NCBI GenBank assembly: GCA_034770075.1 | Contig: CM068385.1 | Location: 76,438,272-76,502,271 of the forward strand | DNA length: 64,000 bases | Direction of reading: 5' to 3' | Origin: Aralia elata | Taxonomy: Eukaryota; Streptophyta; Magnoliopsida; Apiales; Araliaceae | Shown here: positions 60,217 through 64,000 of the stretch, piece by piece | How the letters are laid out: the number at the start of each line of letters is the position of its first letter | Numbering within the stretch: the stretch's first letter is position 1 | Notes under the pieces: model-generated | Seen by the model: the letters and a program-made list of their open reading frames with translations, nothing else | The model's database searches: none | Told to the model about the DNA's origin: nothing | Translations under genes and position numbers: made by a program

Positions 60217-61107
60217 TAATATTTTTGTGTAGATGGGCCAACTTTACTACGAGTTTAATTTTGTTGTCACGTTGTCTTCTGATCTTTTATTTCACTTTTA
60301 TGTAATGTTGTCATTTAATTTTTCTCTATTTATTTATAATTAATTTATAACCGAATAAAGATTACCTAAAAAGTAAGAGGTAATCAAGAGAATATGCACA
60401 GGAATCAAGAGAATATTCTCTCGATTCCTGTGTATAGTGTGTGCCCTTAAGGTACACATTAAGAAAATCCAAAAGTAAATGCATGAGATAGAAAAACAGA
60501 TTAGATATAAGACGTTGCAACACATTTGAATTCACTTTGGTACACATAGTCGGCCCTCACCCGCAAAATACACAACAACGCCTCTTATTCCAAAATTTTT
60601 AACTCATATATTATATAAAACTAAAAAAAATAAAAAATAAGTATTGTATTTTGCAGTTAGTAAAACGCAGAATTCTTGTCACGTGCGCAGACACACAGAA
60701 ACAGATAGAAAAACACATGCACACATTAGACTAAAAGCTATAGAACTTTAGGCAGGTGAAGCAAAATGCGGACTTCTTGAACTTTGTGTCTCAGATCCTT
60801 GTAACCATACTTCCACTATGCTTTAAAACCAATAATGGAAGGCATCAGATTAGTTGTAAAGCAAAAACAGTCAGAAAAACAGCAGCACTCGATACAATAA
60901 ATGTGTGTGTTTTTTCTTTTCTTTTCTTTTTTTCTATTTATTTTTTCTTTTTTTAAATTTAATTTATAATTTTTTAAAGAATAGTTGTAGTTTGTTAACA
61001 TTTGAGTATAAATGTTGTAATATATTACAACAATTTCATGTCGATAATAAATTTTGACGTATATAAGTACATGAGATAAAAATATATAAAGAAAAAAAAT
61101 TCCTATA

Positions 61108-61400
61108 TAGTATATTTCATTTGTTCCAAAAATATAAGATTATTATTAATTTTTAAAAATCATCTTAAAGACATTTTTAAACTCAAAGCTGACATGAATT
61201 CTTTTAATTTAAGTTGAAATATTGATTGAAACTTATGGACTATCTAAAAACTACCGTTCATTGTAATTTTTTTTTATTTTTTTTTATAATTTTTAAATAA
61301 ATCGTCTTAATTTTGATTTTAAAAATATGTCAGGCTAACTTTTGAAAACTAATAATGATCTTATAATTTAAAATAGATGTAATATTTTATTTTGTATCTT
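61108..61400. mobile_element. Worn Stowaway-like MITE in copy A
   Basis: TTTCATTTGTTCCAAAAATA at the left and a degraded match at the right. The interior resembles 5682-5936 (GAATTCTTTTAATTT, GGACTATCTAAAAACTA). Copy B of the duplication lacks this block. Confidence 0.6.
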
Positions 61401-61795
61401 ATAATTTTAGTTTTGTCGTAATTCACATTCAACACAAAATTAATAGGTATATAAATCATTTTCCTTTGAGTAATTAGTGAGAACAAGAAAACCTTGAAAA
61501 TCTCAAAACACCTTTACATTTGAAGGCGACTTCTCTTAAAGATCTGCAATTTGATGCTTGGAGTTTCTAGTTGCTTATGAGGAGAATATTTTACCATATT
61601 AGGGAAGATATTCTCTTGAAGATATTATATGAGTGGGATTTATCATTTATATAGACTAATTATTGCAAAGGATTAAAGATTCAGTTGTATTATATCCATG
61701 ATTCCTATATTATGGATCAATAATGGCGGAAGAAAGCTATACGAATATGTAGGTAAGTAGACTAAAAATATTGTTCATATATAAACAATTTATAT

Positions 61796-61942
61796 ATAAT
61801 TAAAAAAACATTATTTTAAACGACTTATTTACATTTATTAAACATCAAAAAATAAAAATTCATGAAATTTATGATGCTTTTGCCCTTTAATGTTTAATAA
61901 ATGTGAAATAAATAATTTAAAACAATTTTTTTAATTACACAT
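61796..61942. repeat. Imperfect hairpin between the duplication copies
   Basis: AATTAAAAAAACATTATTTTAA and ACATTTATTAAACAT are mirrored by ATGTTTAATAAATGT and TTAAAACAATTTTTTTAATT. Arms about 55 bp, MITE-like. Confidence 0.65.
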
Positions 61943-62369
61943 AAATACCAATTGGCCTAGTCAGCATTCCATATCATCAATTTATGGCGTAGCATGTTCA
62001 ATTGATTGTAAGTGAAAAAAATTAAAAACTTGATCATCTGATTGCAAAAATCAAAAAGTCGATCACTGAAGTGGAAAAAAAGGTCAATAGTTCAGAGTTT
62101 AATTTATGCTTAAGCTTTTTATTTTTTTTAATGAATAATTATGATTTGTTAACATTTGAGTAAGATTGTTGCTATGTATGTCAACAAATTCTTGATATTA
62201 AATACCGACACATGTGAATACATGAGATATATATGTATTAAAAAAAACCTTTTATTTTTTCGCTTATAATTTTACGTTAGTTGCAATTTCCATTATACAC
62301 AAAATTAGTCTGACATAAAATCATTTACCTTTTAATAAAAAGTAAGAACAAGAAAACCTTGAAAATCTC

Positions 62370-62601
62370 GGATTAGGATCCCCTTCATTATATCTATTTT
62401 TTAATTTTTTTCTATACACATTTAGCGACATAAATATTACATTTAGTGACAAAATAAAACTCGTCACAAATAATTAACAACATAATAAAATTCGTCGCAA
62501 ATAATTATATCATTAGAAGTGTCACTAAAAATAATATTTATGTTGCTAAATATGTATTGAGAAAAATTGAAGAATAAATGTAATTGAAGGGATCCTAGTT
62601 C
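62370..62601. mobile_element. Mutator-type MITE (232 bp) in copy B
   Basis: Exact 9-bp duplication GAAAATCTC at 62361-62369 and 62602-62610. The ends GGATTAGGATCC and, inverted, GAACTAGGATCC are followed by about 80 bp of inverted homology (CATAAATATTA, TTTAGTGAC). Copy A shows the uninterrupted site with one GAAAATCTC. Confidence 0.88.
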
Positions 62602-62904
62602 GAAAATCTCAAACAACGCCTTTACATTTGAACGCGACTGCTCTTAAAGATGTGCAACTTGATGCATTGGAGTTTCTGGTTACTATTTAGTCATTTAGCA
62701 GAATATTTTTTTTACCATATTAGGGAAGATATTCTCTTCAAGATATAGAGTGTGATTTATAGACTAATTATTGCAAACCGATTCAAGGTTTAATTGTATT
62801 ATATCGATGATTTCTATAATTATAGATCAATAATTGCGGAACAAACCCATATATAGTAGATAAGTAGTGCAATAATTCATGAGTTCATGAGTTTTTCTAG
62901 GCAG

Positions 62905-63019
62905 ACATGAAAATTAGACATTAGTGTATTTGAATTCACCTATTTATATTTTTACCCATCATTGGAGGTCAAAATATAAATAAATGAAATTCAAATACAC
63001 TAATGTCCAATTTTCATAT
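62905..63019. repeat. Perfect-looking hairpin, arms about 50 bp
   Basis: ATGAAAATTAGACATTAGTG and TATTTGAATTCA are mirrored by TGAAATTCAAATA and CACTAATGTCCAATTTTCAT, with a loop of about 15 bases. It is MITE-like or a small-RNA-type foldback. Confidence 0.7.
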
Positions 63020-63148
63020 CCAAATAGAGTTTTTGATAATTCATATATGAATCTGTTAGAAAATAACAATGTAGCAGGAAAAAAACACAAAAATAAAAAA
63101 TTTAGATGATTCACCTTCATGTTGGGTTACATTTACAGTCAACCACAA

Positions 63149-63600
63149 ATCAAGTACAATAAATTATGAAAAACGTACATCATACAATATAAAAATCCCT
63201 TGTCCTCCGTCTTAAATTAAAAATTTTGCTTTGACTTTTTTAATTAAATTAACCATTTTTAAAACTAATTTTTACACCATCGTTGATAAAGCTTAGGTTA
63301 ACAGATTATAATCACAAGAAACTATATACAGCAAATCAAGTACAATAAATTATGAAAAACGTACATCATACAATATAAAAATCCCTTATCCTCCGTCTTA
63401 AATTAAAAGTTTTGCTTTGACTTTTTTAGTTAAATTGACCATTTTTAAAACTATTTTTTGCACCATCTTTGATAAAGTTTAGATTAACAGATTATAATCA
63501 TAAGAAACTATATACAATTTGCTACACCTCCAATTTTTATAATTTTAAAATTGTATTTATATATGCTTAATGAAACTTTTAATTTGAGATAGAGGAAGTA
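63149..63600. repeat. 186-bp tandem duplication of part of a Stowaway-like MITE
   Basis: CAAGTACAATAAATTATGAA through TCCTCCGTCTTAAATTAAA and GAAACTATATACA occurs at about 63151 and again at 63337, offset 186 bp. The second copy continues to a matching MITE end TTAATTTGAGATAGAGGAAG near 63598. Confidence 0.8.
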
Positions 63601-64000
63601 AAATACAAAAAATGTTAATATACCTCGAAAGTGCAAGCTACTCACTAAAAATAGGCTTAATTGCCTTTTTGGATAATTTTACAATCATATCTTAAATAAA
63701 GTCAGAATCAAACTTCAACAATCACAATTATTGTAATCTTTTAAATAAGTCACTAATTGAAGTAGTAACCGGTAATAAGACATTTATTGGTTATTGTCAT
63801 TATTGTATTTCTATCCTAATGCTAGTCATAATCTTAATTAAAATCTGATATATGGCACCAAGTACTATTATCAATGATGGGATCATGGATATGGGACACA
63901 TTATATGTCCTAACTAAATAATTAATTAACAAAGCCAAAAGTTAAAGAACCCAAATTTTTTTCCTTAAGCAACATGATTAAAAGTCATTAACTAATATAA

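Larger units (their letters stand above)
60950..62870. repeat. Segmental duplication with two copies
   Basis: Copy A about 60950-61760 and copy B about 62110-62870. Shared landmarks: TTTGTTAACATTTGAGTA, AACAAGAAAACCTTGAAAAT, CATATTAGGGAAGATATTCT, GACTAATTATTGCAAA and GATCAATAAT. Copy A alone has a Stowaway-like insert (about 61108-61400); copy B alone has the MITE at 62370-62601. It does not appear to contain a gene. Confidence 0.85.

Overview
This window is eudicot plant nuclear DNA. It is AT-rich, its genes are split by GT-AG introns, and much of it is transposable elements and endogenous pararetrovirus. Two host protein-coding genes can be reconstructed exon by exon. All gene calls rest on reading the sequence and recalling protein families; no search was run.

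Gene 1 (minus strand, 15936 down to 716, running off the left edge) encodes an ERGIC3/Erv46-like cargo receptor of the early secretory pathway. Twelve exons (356 codons) are visible and the last exon(s) lie outside the window. Introns 1, 6 and 9 are long and hold LINE, SINE, hAT-like and LTR-element remnants. Gene 2 (plus strand, 53901-56244) is a complete 11-exon trehalose-6-phosphate phosphatase of 366 aa with all four HAD motifs; its last intron appears to be a GC-AG intron.

Between the genes, 17559-31962 is a three-layer insertion. A minus-strand Ty1-copia element (LTRs 17564-18100 and 31548-31957, target duplication TGATC) contains a near-unit-length endogenous caulimovirid (about 21143-31287). 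The caulimovirid's coat-protein region is in turn split by a 2.9 kb solo LTR (23839-26769, target duplication CATAT). The caulimovirid keeps recognisable movement protein, coat protein with zinc knuckle, protease, reverse transcriptase, RNase H and a downstream frame, but stops and frameshifts break it throughout. A second solo LTR of the same family sits in reverse orientation at 49859-52349, inside a tRNA-derived SINE.

The rest (32-53 kb and 56.4-64 kb) is intergenic DNA with many short DNA elements. These include a Harbinger-like element, two hAT-like elements, several Stowaway-type MITEs (one nested in its own family), two Mutator-like elements just downstream of the TPP gene (one a foldback with arms of about 490 bp), and a roughly 0.8 kb segmental duplication at 60.95-62.87 kb whose copies carry different insertions and so preserve empty sites. 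No rRNA gene, functional tRNA gene, CRISPR array or plasmid-type feature was seen.
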